Shown here piece by piece: positions 1-7,633 of a stretch of DNA of 23,965 nt. Under the pieces are notes generated by a model. It saw only the letters and a list, made by a program, of their open reading frames with translations, was not told where the DNA came from and did not search any database. Each line of letters opens with the position of its first letter. Positions within the stretch are counted from its first letter, which is position 1. A program made the translations under genes and the position numbers. The stretch covers positions 1-23,965 of the forward strand of contig JAFWRV010000233.1 in the NCBI GenBank assembly GCA_017519685.1, read 5' to 3'. Origin of the DNA: Clostridia bacterium (lineage in GTDB: Bacteria; Bacillota; Clostridia; Oscillospirales; Acutalibacteraceae).

Positions 1-615
1 GATCCGGGAACATTCGGATACCGGCTGATGACGCCGGTTCTCAATCCTCTGTTCCGGTTCTGGTTCACTCCGTCGATTATAGGGAAAGAAAACATTCCTG
101 AAAACGGAGCGCTGGTCATCGCCTGCAATCACATACATCTTTTTGACCAGTGCCTTACGATAATATCCACACGCAGACCGATTAACTATATGGCTAAAAA
201 GGAATATTTCGAAGGCGGCCTGCGTCACTTCTTCAGATTTGCCGGATGTATTCCGGTCAACAGAAACGGAAAGGATTTCGCCTCGGCGATGTCGGCTATA
301 ACCGTACTGCGCAGAGGAGGCGCAATCGGTATCTTCCCCGAGGGCACAAGAAACAGAACAGACGCTTTCCTGCTTCCCTTCAAAGAGGGAGCGGTCGCGA
401 TGGCCGCAAAGACAGGAGCCCTCGTGCTTCCGGTCGGCGTAACGGGCGACTATGTTTTCAGAAGCAGAAACCTGACCGTCAGATTCGGTAAACCGTTTTC
501 CGTCGGGAATATGACAACCCGCGAGGCAAACGAAAAATTAAGAAACGAAATCGGAAAACTCATGCTTGAGAATATTGAAGACGAAAAATCGGGACAGATT
601 AAAAAAATAAGTTGA
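1..615 (+). CDS. plsC: 1-acyl-sn-glycerol-3-phosphate acyltransferase (PlsC family), 5'-partial
   Basis: The product probably transfers an acyl chain to lysophosphatidic acid at the membrane, giving phosphatidic acid for phospholipid synthesis. Counting from the Met at base 28, motif I NHIHLFD (34-40) carries the catalytic His35 and Asp40 of the HX4D pair. VNRN (77-80) is motif II, FPEGTRNR (103-110) is the phosphate-binding motif III, and LPVGVTG is motif IV. The frame is open to the first base of the window, and its upstream residues (FGYRL) look like the usual start of the family. The ATG at 28 has no ribosome site, so the true start lies left of the window. The stop is 19 bases before the next gene, which has its own AAGGAG, so the two are probably cotranscribed. 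The family is certain; the exact acyl substrate is not. Confidence 0.9.
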   Translation, partial: DPGTFGYRLMTPVLNPLFRFWFTPSIIGKENIPENGALVIACNHIHLFDQCLTIISTRRPINYMAKKEYFEGGLRHFFRFAGCIPVNRNGKDFASAMSAITVLRRGGAIGIFPEGTRNRTDAFLLPFKEGAVAMAAKTGALVLPVGVTGDYVFRSRNLTVRFGKPFSVGNMTTREANEKLRNEIGKLMLENIEDEKSGQIKKIS

Positions 616-634
616 TTTAAGGAGAACACCTATC

Positions 635-3541
635 ATGAATATCGGGCTTGACGTGGGGTCAACTACTCTGAAATGCGTCGCCGTTGATGACAGCGGAAAT
701 ATCGTATATAAAAAGTACCTGCGTCATTTTTCACAGATAACATCCAAGTCGGCAGAAATGCTGAATAATATATTGACGGAGCATCCGGAATTCGCGAATG
801 CGTCCCTTGCCGTCTCCGGTTCTGCGGGAATGGGATTTGCCCGTCAGCTCGGGCTTCCGTTTGTTCAGGAAGTCTATGCGACAAGAATCGCTGTTATGAA
901 ACTGATCCCCGGCACCGATGCCGTTATCGAACTCGGAGGCGAAGACGCCAAAATCCTCTTCTTCACAGGCGGCACCGAAGTTCGTATGAACGGCTCGTGT
1001 GCCGGCGGAACAGGAGCATTCATTGACCAGATGGCGTCCCTTCTCGGCGTAGGCGTAGAGGATATGAACGGCCTTGCCGAAAAGAGCGAAAAGATATACA
1101 CAATCGCGTCGCGCTGCGGAGTCTTCGCGAAATCCGATATACAGCCCCTGCTCAATCAGGGAGCGAAAAAGAGCGATGTCGCGGCAAGTATCTTCAAGGC
1201 GGTTGTCAACCAGACCGTCGCCGGTCTCTCCCAGGGGCGCGAAATCAAGGGCAGCGTCGTCTATCTCGGCGGACCGCTTTCATTTATTCCCGAGCTCAGA
1301 AAAAGCTTTGACGACACGCTGAAACTTCACGGTCACTGCCCCGAAAACTCACTCTATTATGTCGCGCTCGGCGCGGCTTTCTCACCCGACGCCGAACCTG
1401 TCAGCCTCGATGAAATCGTAAAGAAAATCGGCAGTTACGAATCCGACGCCGGCTATATCAGCTGCCCGCCTCTCTTTGAGAGCGAGGAGGAATACGCAGA
1501 ATTCCGTTCACGCCACGCGAAGGATTCCGTCGCGGAAACAGACACGGTGATTCCCGGCGAAAAGCTTTTCCTCGGAATCGACGCCGGCTCAACGACAATC
1601 AAGTGCACGGTCATAAACACGAAATGCGAAATCGTCTTCAGCAAATATATGACCAACAACGGAAATCCCGTAAACGCGGTCAGAGAATTCCTGACGGAGT
1701 TTTATGAAAAATTCCCGTCAACTAAAATTGAGTATTCGGCGGTCACGGGTTACGGCGAGGAAATCATCAGAAACGCTTTCGGTGCCGATACCGGAATAGT
1801 CGAAACCATCGCGCACTACACCGCCGCGCGTCATTTCAGACCCGATGTTGATTTCATTATTGACATAGGCGGCCAGGATATAAAATGCTTCAAAATCCGC
1901 AGGGGCGTCATTGATAACATTTTCCTCAATGAAGCGTGCTCCTCGGGATGCGGCTCCTTCCTCCAGACCTTTGCGAGCGCCTGGGATTACAGTATTGACG
2001 AGTTTGCCCGTCTCGGACTTTTTGCGCAAAAGCCCGTAGATCTCGGCTCACGATGCACGGTCTTTATGAATTCCTCGGTCAAGCAGGCGCAGAAGGACGG
2101 CGCAAGCATAGACAATATCTCGGCAGGCCTTTCAATCAGCGTTGTCAAAAACGCGCTTTATAAAGTTATCCGCGCCTCCGGCGCAGACGACCTCGGCAAA
2201 AACATCGTGGTCCAGGGCGGAACATTCCTCAATGACGCCGTTCTGCGCGCGTTTGAAAAAGAAATAGGCAGAGACGTTGTCCGCCCCGATATTTCGGGAC
2301 TTATGGGCGCATACGGCGCCGCGGTTTACGCTCTCGAGCACAATAAAGGCAACAGCACCCTGCTCACCCCGGAGGAACTCAAATCCTTCACCCACGACGT
2401 TAAGGCAATCACCTGCAACGGCTGCGCCAACCACTGCCGCCTGACCGTAAACACCTTCGGCGGCTCAAGGAAATACATCGGCGGAAACAGATGCAGCAAG
2501 CCGGTTTCCGGAGGAAACGCAAAGGTTCAGTATAATCTGTATGATTATAAAAAGGAACTGCTTTCAAAATATAAACCCGTTCCCGGAAAACGCGGAAAAA
2601 TCGGTATTCCGATGGGGCTCAATATGTATGAGCTTCTCCCGTTCTGGCACACCTTCTTCACCTCCCTCGGCTATGAGGTCGTAACAACTCCCGAATCAAC
2701 GAGAAAGCTCTATCTGCTCGGTCAGCACACCATCCCGTCCGACACGGTCTGCTATCCCGCGAAGCTGATGCACGGCCATATTGAAATGCTTATCAATCAG
2801 GGAATAAAGAACATCTTCTATCCCTGTATGACATATAACATTGACGAGGGTCTCGGTGACAACAATTACAACTGCCCGGTTGTCGCCTACTATCCTGAGG
2901 TCATCCGCTCAAACATCCGTTCGCTCAATGACCTCAACTTTATATGGGACTATGTGGGAATTCACCGCAGAAAAGATTTCGTGCCGAGAATTCACAAAAT
3001 TCTCTGCGAAAAGCTCGACCGTATATCCGCCGAGGAAACAAAGGCGGCGGTTGACGCGGCATATAAAGAATATGACAGCTATATGAATCTCGTGCGAGCC
3101 AAGGGCGACGAATATATGGCTCTCGCGAAGGAAAAGAATCTGCCCGTCATCATCCTGTGCGGCAGACCCTATCATCTGGACAGCGAGGTAAACCACGGCA
3201 TAGACAAGCTCATATGCGAGTGCGGCGCCGTTCTCGTGACAGAGGATTCAATCAGCGAGCATGTCAGCAAGTTCGCAACCAATGTTCTCGACCAGTGGAC
3301 CTACCACTCCCGCCTCTATGCCGCGGCGAAATTCGTTGCGGACAGCGGCGACAGCAGAATCAATCTCGTTCAGCTCGTTTCATTCGGATGCGGTACCGAC
3401 GCGATTACAACCGATGAGGTGCGCAGTATCCTTGAGAGCAAAGACAGAATTTACACACAGATTAAAATAGATGAAATAACAAATCTCGGAGCGGTCAAAA
3501 TCAGACTTCGCAGTCTGTTTGCGGCGCTCGGACAGGAGTGA
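635..3541 (+). CDS. tandem BadF/HgdC-type activase with DUF2229 (2-hydroxyacyl-CoA dehydratase activator homologue)
   Basis: Members of this family use ATP hydrolysis to push electrons from a [4Fe-4S] cluster to a dehydratase-like partner; the physiological substrate of this large version is unknown to me. Two ASKHA ATPase domains lie in tandem. Domain 1 (1-255) has GLDVGSTTLK (4-13), GGEDAK (101-106) and Cys122/Cys161. Domain 2 (311-570) has GIDAGSTTIK (314-323), GGQDIK (412-417) and Cys435/Cys474. Both Cys pairs are 39 apart, the spacing of the cluster ligands Cys127 and Cys166 in Acidaminococcus HgdC, which bridges a homodimer. Here the two domains could bridge one cluster within a single chain. 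Residues 594-620 hold CxxCxxxC plus a later Cys, a possible further Fe-S site. DUF2229 (about 654-960) follows, with Cys706, Cys731 and Cys747. At 968 residues it lacks the C-terminal third of the fused form, which the next gene supplies. AAGGAG precedes the ATG. Confidence 0.88.
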   Translation: MNIGLDVGSTTLKCVAVDDSGNIVYKKYLRHFSQITSKSAEMLNNILTEHPEFANASLAVSGSAGMGFARQLGLPFVQEVYATRIAVMKLIPGTDAVIELGGEDAKILFFTGGTEVRMNGSCAGGTGAFIDQMASLLGVGVEDMNGLAEKSEKIYTIASRCGVFAKSDIQPLLNQGAKKSDVAASIFKAVVNQTVAGLSQGREIKGSVVYLGGPLSFIPELRKSFDDTLKLHGHCPENSLYYVALGAAFSPDAEPVSLDEIVKKIGSYESDAGYISCPPLFESEEEYAEFRSRHAKDSVAETDTVIPGEKLFLGIDAGSTTIKCTVINTKCEIVFSKYMTNNGNPVNAVREFLTEFYEKFPSTKIEYSAVTGYGEEIIRNAFGADTGIVETIAHYTAARHFRPDVDFIIDIGGQDIKCFKIRRGVIDNIFLNEACSSGCGSFLQTFASAWDYSIDEFARLGLFAQKPVDLGSRCTVFMNSSVKQAQKDGASIDNISAGLSISVVKNALYKVIRASGADDLGKNIVVQGGTFLNDAVLRAFEKEIGRDVVRPDISGLMGAYGAAVYALEHNKGNSTLLTPEELKSFTHDVKAITCNGCANHCRLTVNTFGGSRKYIGGNRCSKPVSGGNAKVQYNLYDYKKELLSKYKPVPGKRGKIGIPMGLNMYELLPFWHTFFTSLGYEVVTTPESTRKLYLLGQHTIPSDTVCYPAKLMHGHIEMLINQGIKNIFYPCMTYNIDEGLGDNNYNCPVVAYYPEVIRSNIRSLNDLNFIWDYVGIHRRKDFVPRIHKILCEKLDRISAEETKAAVDAAYKEYDSYMNLVRAKGDEYMALAKEKNLPVIILCGRPYHLDSEVNHGIDKLICECGAVLVTEDSISEHVSKFATNVLDQWTYHSRLYAAAKFVADSGDSRINLVQLVSFGCGTDAITTDEVRSILESKDRIYTQIKIDEITNLGAVKIRLRSLFAALGQE

Positions 3542-4824
3542 TTGACTTGAATACGCAAGACAGAGTATTATTCACAAAAGAAATGAAAAAGGATTACACC
3601 ATCCTTGTTCCCAATATGGCTGAAATCCATTTTGAGCTGCTCGTCAGAGTTCTCAACCAGTACGGATATAAAGCGGAGCTTCTGCGCACAAACGGCAGAG
3701 AAATCGTTGACGACGGTCTTAAATATGTTCATAACGATACCTGTTATCCCGCTCTTCTCGTTATCGGTCAGCTGATAAACGCCCTGGACAGCGGCAAATA
3801 CGACCCTCACAAGGTCGCTCTGATGATAACCCAGACCGGCGGCGGATGCAGAGCGTCAAACTATATTCACCTTCTCCGCAAGGCGCTGAAAAAGGCGGGT
3901 TACGAATATGTTCCCGTCATTTCGCTGAATCTCTCGGGACTTGAAAAGAATCCCGGATTCAGATTCACGCCGTCAATGGGACTGAAATTCCTCTCCTGCC
4001 TTATCTACGGCGACCTTATTATGCTTCTCAAAAATCAGGTCAAGCCATACGAAAAGCACGCCGGCGATACCGACGCGCTCGTTGAAAGATGGATAGCGAA
4101 ACTGATTGATATGTTTGACCGCAACAGGGGATACGGCTATTTCTCAATGAAGAAAATCCTGCCCCTCATAACGAAGGATTTCTCTGAAATTCCCGTTATC
4201 AAAACCGATAAAATCAAGGTCGGCATCGTCGGTGAAATCTATGTCAAATATTCACCCCTCGCCAACAACCACCTTGAGGATATGCTGATTGAGCAGGGCT
4301 GTGAGCCCAATGTTCCCGGTCTTATGGGCTTCATGCTCTTCAAGACCGACAACCGTATTGAGGATATTAAACTCTACGGCGGCAAAAAGCTTAAGAAGGC
4401 GTTTATGAAACTCCTGCTCGGCTATATGATGCGAATTGAGTCCTGCATTGAGAAAGCGGCAAAGGCATACGGAAACTTCGTTGCGCCGACTCCCTATATG
4501 CACCTGCGCGAACTCATCAAACCCGTTATGGGATACGGCTGCAAGATGGGTGAGGGCTGGCTTCTCACAGCCGAAATGATGGAACTCATCGAAAGCGGCT
4601 ACGGCAACATCGTCTGCGCTCAGCCTTTCGGCTGCCTTCCGAACCACATAGTCGGAAAAGGCATGGTCCGCCGCCTGCGTGAAATCTATCCCGATTCAAA
4701 CATCGTTCCGATAGACTATGACCCGGGCGCCACCCGCGTCAACCAGGAAAACCGCATCAAGCTGATGCTCGCCGTCGCGAAAGAAAACGAATACGCTTCC
4801 GACATAAAGCGCTTCGTTTCCTGA
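3538..4824 (+). CDS. 2-hydroxyacyl-CoA dehydratase-like partner of the tandem activase
   Basis: This 428-residue protein resembles the C-terminal third of the fused activase/dehydratase-like proteins of Clostridia. It is presumably the electron-accepting partner of the gene before it. Cysteines in conserved-looking settings are Cys69 (NDTCYP), Cys104 (GGGCRASNY), Cys154, Cys335 (GYGCKMGEGW), Cys360 and Cys366 (QPFGCLPNH); some probably bind a cluster. It begins at a GTG that overlaps the upstream stop as GTGA, suggesting translational coupling. A TTG at 3547 is the better placed alternative, since AGGAG at 3534-3538 lies eight bases before it. There is no signal peptide. The distinct ribosome site argues that the split is real rather than a sequencing frameshift. 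The reaction is not known. Confidence 0.8.
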   Translation: MIDLNTQDRVLFTKEMKKDYTILVPNMAEIHFELLVRVLNQYGYKAELLRTNGREIVDDGLKYVHNDTCYPALLVIGQLINALDSGKYDPHKVALMITQTGGGCRASNYIHLLRKALKKAGYEYVPVISLNLSGLEKNPGFRFTPSMGLKFLSCLIYGDLIMLLKNQVKPYEKHAGDTDALVERWIAKLIDMFDRNRGYGYFSMKKILPLITKDFSEIPVIKTDKIKVGIVGEIYVKYSPLANNHLEDMLIEQGCEPNVPGLMGFMLFKTDNRIEDIKLYGGKKLKKAFMKLLLGYMMRIESCIEKAAKAYGNFVAPTPYMHLRELIKPVMGYGCKMGEGWLLTAEMMELIESGYGNIVCAQPFGCLPNHIVGKGMVRRLREIYPDSNIVPIDYDPGATRVNQENRIKLMLAVAKENEYASDIKRFVS

Positions 4825-4839
4825 CGGTTAAAAAATAAC

Positions 4840-4863
4840 AAAACCGTTCCGCTGAACGGTTTT
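4840..4863 (+). terminator. perfect hairpin downstream of the activase operon
   Basis: A 10-bp perfect stem (AAAACCGTTC / GAACGGTTTT) closes a four-base loop 16 bases after the stop. Only the T's inside the 3' arm follow, so it may be an accessory or mRNA-stabilising stem ahead of the stronger terminator at 4876-4911. Confidence 0.55.
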
Positions 4864-4875
4864 CCGAACAAAAAT

Positions 4876-4911
4876 ACATCTGCCGTAAGACCTCCGGCAG
4901 ATGTGTTTTTT
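4876..4911 (+). terminator. rho-independent terminator of the plsC-activase operon
   Basis: A perfect 10-bp stem (ACATCTGCCG / CGGCAGATGT) with an eight-base loop is followed by a run of six T's. It lies between two convergent genes. On the - strand the tract after the stem is only ATTTTGTT, so it could also help end the nucleosidase transcript, but less strongly. Confidence 0.85.
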
Positions 4912-4947
4912 ATGTAATTATATATTGTGTTTTATGTTCGGCGCGGA

Positions 4948-5748
4948 TTACAGATTTTCCACCATGTATCTGACGATTTTCGCGCAGTTCGCCGCGGCAA
5001 CCGCTTCAAACGCCTGATATTCCACGATTTCGGTTTCATCGGGCTTGTCTGATATCGCGCGGATAACGACATAAGGCGTACTGTTCAGATAACAGACCTG
5101 CGCGATCGCGGCGCCCTCCATCTCACAGCACATACCGCCGAAATCAGATATGATTCTGTCTCTCTGCTCTTTTGTTGAAATAAACTGGTCGCCCGAGCAT
5201 ACCCTGCCTTCAAAAACATGAACGTCCGGAGCGGATTCCTCAACCGCCTTGACAGCCACCGCGCGGAGCGCTTCGTCGGCGGGAAACGCGTAAAGCCCTG
5301 TATAAGGAATTTCGCCTTTTTTAAATCCGATTGCCTCAACGTTGAAATCATGCTGAACCGCTTCAACGGAAACCACAATGTCGCCGATGTCAATACGGTT
5401 ATCCAGCGAGCCGGCGACGCCCGTATTGATTATTTTTGTGCAGCCGAACTCGTTGATAAGAGTCTGCGCGCATATTCCGGCATTGACCTTGCCCATTCCG
5501 CATTTAACGATAACAACGTTCCTGCCGCCGAGAGTTCCTTTGCAGAATTCCATATCTGCAATTTTGGTTGTGTCTTTGATATCGGCCGCTTCTTTTAAAG
5601 TCGTTACCTCAACATCCATTGCCCCGATAATACCGATAACCTCTCCGGGCTCATCGCTTTCGGGTTTGTTCTTCGCGCAGGCGGCAAGCGACAGAGCAAC
5701 CGCCGCGGCAAGCACTAACGCGGTCAGGATTTTAATTGTCTTTTTCAT
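4948..5748 (-). CDS. lipoprotein-anchored 5'-methylthioadenosine/S-adenosylhomocysteine nucleosidase
   Basis: MTA/SAH nucleosidases cut adenine from methylthioadenosine and S-adenosylhomocysteine in methionine salvage and methyl-cycle detoxification. Counting from the chosen ATG (266 residues), the protein opens with MKKTIKI, a hydrophobic segment and lipobox LAAC, with the lipidated Cys at 24. The catalytic fold follows: IIGAMDVEV has Glu47 (E. coli Glu12), CEMEGAA has Glu211 (Glu174), and AISDKPD has Asp234 (Asp197). All three catalytic residues are therefore kept. The start at 5748 is preferred to the ATG at 5754 because AAGGAAG ends seven bases before the first and only one before the second. 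The usual enzyme is cytosolic and about 230 residues, so the signal sequence is the odd part: it predicts an enzyme outside the membrane. The gene stands alone, divergent from the beta-helix gene, with no methionine-cycle neighbour in view. Confidence 0.9.
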   Translation of the reverse strand: MKKTIKILTALVLAAAVALSLAACAKNKPESDEPGEVIGIIGAMDVEVTTLKEAADIKDTTKIADMEFCKGTLGGRNVVIVKCGMGKVNAGICAQTLINEFGCTKIINTGVAGSLDNRIDIGDIVVSVEAVQHDFNVEAIGFKKGEIPYTGLYAFPADEALRAVAVKAVEESAPDVHVFEGRVCSGDQFISTKEQRDRIISDFGGMCCEMEGAAIAQVCYLNSTPYVVIRAISDKPDETEIVEYQAFEAVAAANCAKIVRYMVENL

Positions 5749-5754
5749 TGTCAT

Positions 5755-5761
5755 CTTCCTT
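5755..5761 (-). promoter_or_regulatory. ribosome binding site fixing the nucleosidase start
   Basis: The - strand reads AAGGAAG here. It is seven bases before the ATG at 5748 but almost touches the ATG at 5754, which favours the downstream Met. Confidence 0.7.
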
Positions 5762-5784
5762 TTTGTTACTTATGGTATATTTTT

Positions 5785-5813
5785 ATACTATCACATCCCG
5801 CCGGATAAAACAA
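5785..5813 (-). promoter_or_regulatory. sigma-A-type promoter for the nucleosidase lipoprotein
   Basis: On the - strand, TTGTTT (5813-5808) and TAGTAT (5790-5785) are separated by exactly 17 bases, and TGA directly before the -10 makes an extended -10 element. The predicted transcript start leaves a short leader of about 30 bases. Confidence 0.65.
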
Positions 5814-5833
5814 GACAAAGCGCCGCGTTTCTA

Positions 5834-5862
5834 TTGACATTTTCCGGGTTCATAACTATATT
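5834..5862 (+). promoter_or_regulatory. sigma-A-type promoter for the GH28-like gene
   Basis: A consensus TTGACA (5834-5839) and TATATT (5857-5862) are spaced by 17 bases. A perfect TATAAT at 5863-5868 lies too far (23 bases) from the same -35 to pair with it. The promoter is back to back with the nucleosidase promoter, 20 bases apart, and leaves a leader of roughly 90 bases before the start codon. Confidence 0.7.
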
Positions 5863-5899
5863 TATAATATAACGGTAAGAACAGGAATAATCCGGAGGC

Positions 5900-5920
5900 G
5901 CCGTACCGCTTGCGGACGGC
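5900..5920 (+). other. GC-rich hairpin in the 5' leader of the GH28-like gene
   Basis: GCCGT pairs with ACGGC and, after one bulged A, CCG pairs with CGG around a CTTG loop. No T run follows, so it is not a simple terminator. It lies between the predicted transcript start and the ribosome site; a role in mRNA stability or leader regulation is only a guess. Confidence 0.35.
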
Positions 5921-5951
5921 CCGGCGTATAAAACTCATTTCACGCCCGGAT

Positions 5952-5958
5952 AAAGGAG
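5952..5958 (+). promoter_or_regulatory. ribosome binding site fixing the GH28-like start
   Basis: AAAGGAG lies five bases before the ATG at 5964. An in-frame ATG-less extension to 5910 exists but has no ribosome site and would add 18 residues unlike the family. Confidence 0.75.
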
Positions 5959-5963
5959 ACATT

Positions 5964-7442
5964 ATGCTGAAAGTTTCGGTAACACAGGAGCCGTTTTCCG
6001 CCGGCGCCGACGGAAAAACGGACGACAGGAAAGCAATCCAGTCGGCAATAGACTATGCTTGCTCGCAGGGCGGCGGCACTGTCGTGCTTGACGCCGGCAA
6101 AACATTTTTAAGCTCCGGCAGTATCGTAATGCGCGACGGTGTCACGCTGTTTTTCGGTGACGGAGCGCTGCTTCAGCAGAGCGGCGATGCTTCCGCCTAT
6201 GTAAAACCGGTCGGAGACCGCTATGAGCATTATGAAATCATATTCGGTCACAATTATTCCGAAAAGATAAAATGGAGCCACGTCTGGTACAAAAACTATC
6301 CGTTTATCTTCGCTCCCGAAGGCACCCGCAATTTTGCCGTCAGGGGCAAAGGCACAATCAGGATGGCGGACGGCGATGACACAAACAAAGTGATAAAAAC
6401 CTGCCCTGTCGGGTTTTACCGCGTATCCGATTTTGAAATAGCGGATATTGAAATAACGAACTATCACGGTTATGCGATGATGCCGTTTACCTGCAGAAAC
6501 GGAGTATTCAGAAATCTCGTTATCTCCGGCTGGACTTTCGGCAACGGCGACGGTATCTGTATGATGAACTGCCGGGATATGCGTGTTACGGGATGCAGAA
6601 TGTTTACCGGTGACGACGCCGTTTACATTTTCTCGTCATACAAAGACCCCAGAAAATCGGAATGGTGGTCATCCGATGAACCGCAGCCCTCAGTGAACAT
6701 TGAAATTGACAGTAACAATCTCAGGACAAATCACTGCAAGTCTTTCGGCATGATACTCTGGGGTATCGACTGCCCCGATCCCGAAAAAACCGAGGTCAGG
6801 AACATTTATGTTCACGACAATTATTTTGAAACAATGGGAAACTGGCTCTACAATCCCTATACGTCGAAAACAGACGCCCCTCCGGTAACAAACGTCAGAT
6901 TTGAAAACAATGTTATCGACGGCATTGAATCGAATTTCTTTGAAACCGTCATAACTGATATGACCGGCTTCCGTTCGGCACGTCATATTCAGAACGGCGG
7001 TTTCGCGGGCGGCAGGGTATTCTGGTCATATAAAAACCGTGACCGAGTGTCGTTTGTCAGAGAAGACGAAAACTACGCGCTGATTTCCGGTGACGGCTCC
7101 GGTGAAGCGGAGGTTTATCAGGGGCTGTATATAGACGGAAACTCTCCCTGCATTTTTGAGGCGGAACTCGAAACGGGAAACACCCCGTGTCTTCTTTTTG
7201 TAAGGAACGCCGAAACCGGGGAAACCGTCACTTCCGTTTTGACGGACTGTACGGTCCGTGACAAAAGCTTTCTTCATTTTCAGGTTCCCGAAAGCGGAAA
7301 TTATCATATCGGAATCCGCAGAGAGGCGGGCAGCGGCGAAAACGTGAAAGTGTTCTCGGCAAAACTTACGGGAAATCTTGATAACGTTCCCCCTTTCGGC
7401 AGCTTCACCGCGACCGGCGGAAAACTTATATTTAACTATTGA
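5964..7442 (+). CDS. GH28-like / pectate-lyase-fold right-handed beta-helix protein
   Basis: The protein of 492 residues starts like a polygalacturonase-type beta-helix, with FSAGADGKTDDRKAIQSAID (11-30) and GGGTVVLDAG (37-45), and probably acts on a plant or host polysaccharide. GH28 enzymes carry an NTD motif, a GDD pair, a GHG motif and an RIK motif. Here the first is GNGDG (193-197, Asp196 kept) and GDD is present at 216-218. The His of GHG is missing (KSFGMILWG, 259-267) and no RIK is seen, so the active site is only partly canonical. Residues from about 345 form a second beta-rich domain that may be jelly-roll-like. No signal peptide is present, so it would act in the cytosol on imported oligosaccharides. 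No transporter is nearby. The fold is well supported; the catalytic class is not. Confidence 0.75.
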   Translation: MLKVSVTQEPFSAGADGKTDDRKAIQSAIDYACSQGGGTVVLDAGKTFLSSGSIVMRDGVTLFFGDGALLQQSGDASAYVKPVGDRYEHYEIIFGHNYSEKIKWSHVWYKNYPFIFAPEGTRNFAVRGKGTIRMADGDDTNKVIKTCPVGFYRVSDFEIADIEITNYHGYAMMPFTCRNGVFRNLVISGWTFGNGDGICMMNCRDMRVTGCRMFTGDDAVYIFSSYKDPRKSEWWSSDEPQPSVNIEIDSNNLRTNHCKSFGMILWGIDCPDPEKTEVRNIYVHDNYFETMGNWLYNPYTSKTDAPPVTNVRFENNVIDGIESNFFETVITDMTGFRSARHIQNGGFAGGRVFWSYKNRDRVSFVREDENYALISGDGSGEAEVYQGLYIDGNSPCIFEAELETGNTPCLLFVRNAETGETVTSVLTDCTVRDKSFLHFQVPESGNYHIGIRREAGSGENVKVFSAKLTGNLDNVPPFGSFTATGGKLIFNY

Positions 7443-7445
7443 ACG

Positions 7446-7468
7446 TTCCGGCGGATTTTCCGCCGGAA
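7446..7468 (+). terminator. probable terminator hairpin after the GH28-like gene
   Basis: A perfect 9-bp stem (TTCCGGCGG / CCGCCGGAA) with a five-base loop starts three bases after the stop codon. The tract that follows is A/T-rich but broken, so termination may be partial. Confidence 0.6.
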
Positions 7469-7491
7469 TATTTAATATTGATTAATTTTTA

Positions 7492-7515
7492 CAGTCAAAA
7501 AGTGTTTTTTGACTG
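7492..7515 (+). terminator. second A/T-rich hairpin upstream of the ligase gene
   Basis: CAGTCAAAAA pairs perfectly with TTTTTGACTG around a four-base loop, followed by AATTTT. It can act as a back-up terminator in either direction. The rest of the gap to 7633 is A/T-rich, and no convincing -35/-10 pair is seen there. Confidence 0.45.
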
Positions 7516-7633
7516 AATTTTCATACTAAAGCCGGAAATTGTCTGTTTAAATTTTTCTGCCATTTTATAAAATAAGAATGCATAATATTTCCCGACGGGC
7601 ACCGTGTCTGCGGTGTTCATTTATGAGGTTATA

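Noticed and set aside
28..30. ATG at 28 as the true start of the plsC gene
   Set aside because: There is no ribosome site before it, and the upstream in-frame residues to base 1 fit the family's N-terminus, so the gene is cut by the window edge.
3530..3550. A frameshift artefact splitting one fused activase/dehydratase gene
   Set aside because: An AGGAG with a well-spaced TTG and a GTGA overlap gives the second gene its own initiation signals. The possibility is not fully excluded and is noted in the findings.
5900..5920. Riboswitch or transcription attenuator in the GH28-like leader
   Set aside because: Only one short hairpin without a T run or an alternative structure can be seen, and no known riboswitch core was recognised.
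7604..7633. GTG at 7604 as start of the ligase
   Set aside because: It has no ribosome site and would add ten residues not typical of the family. GAGGT before the ATG at 7634 is well placed.
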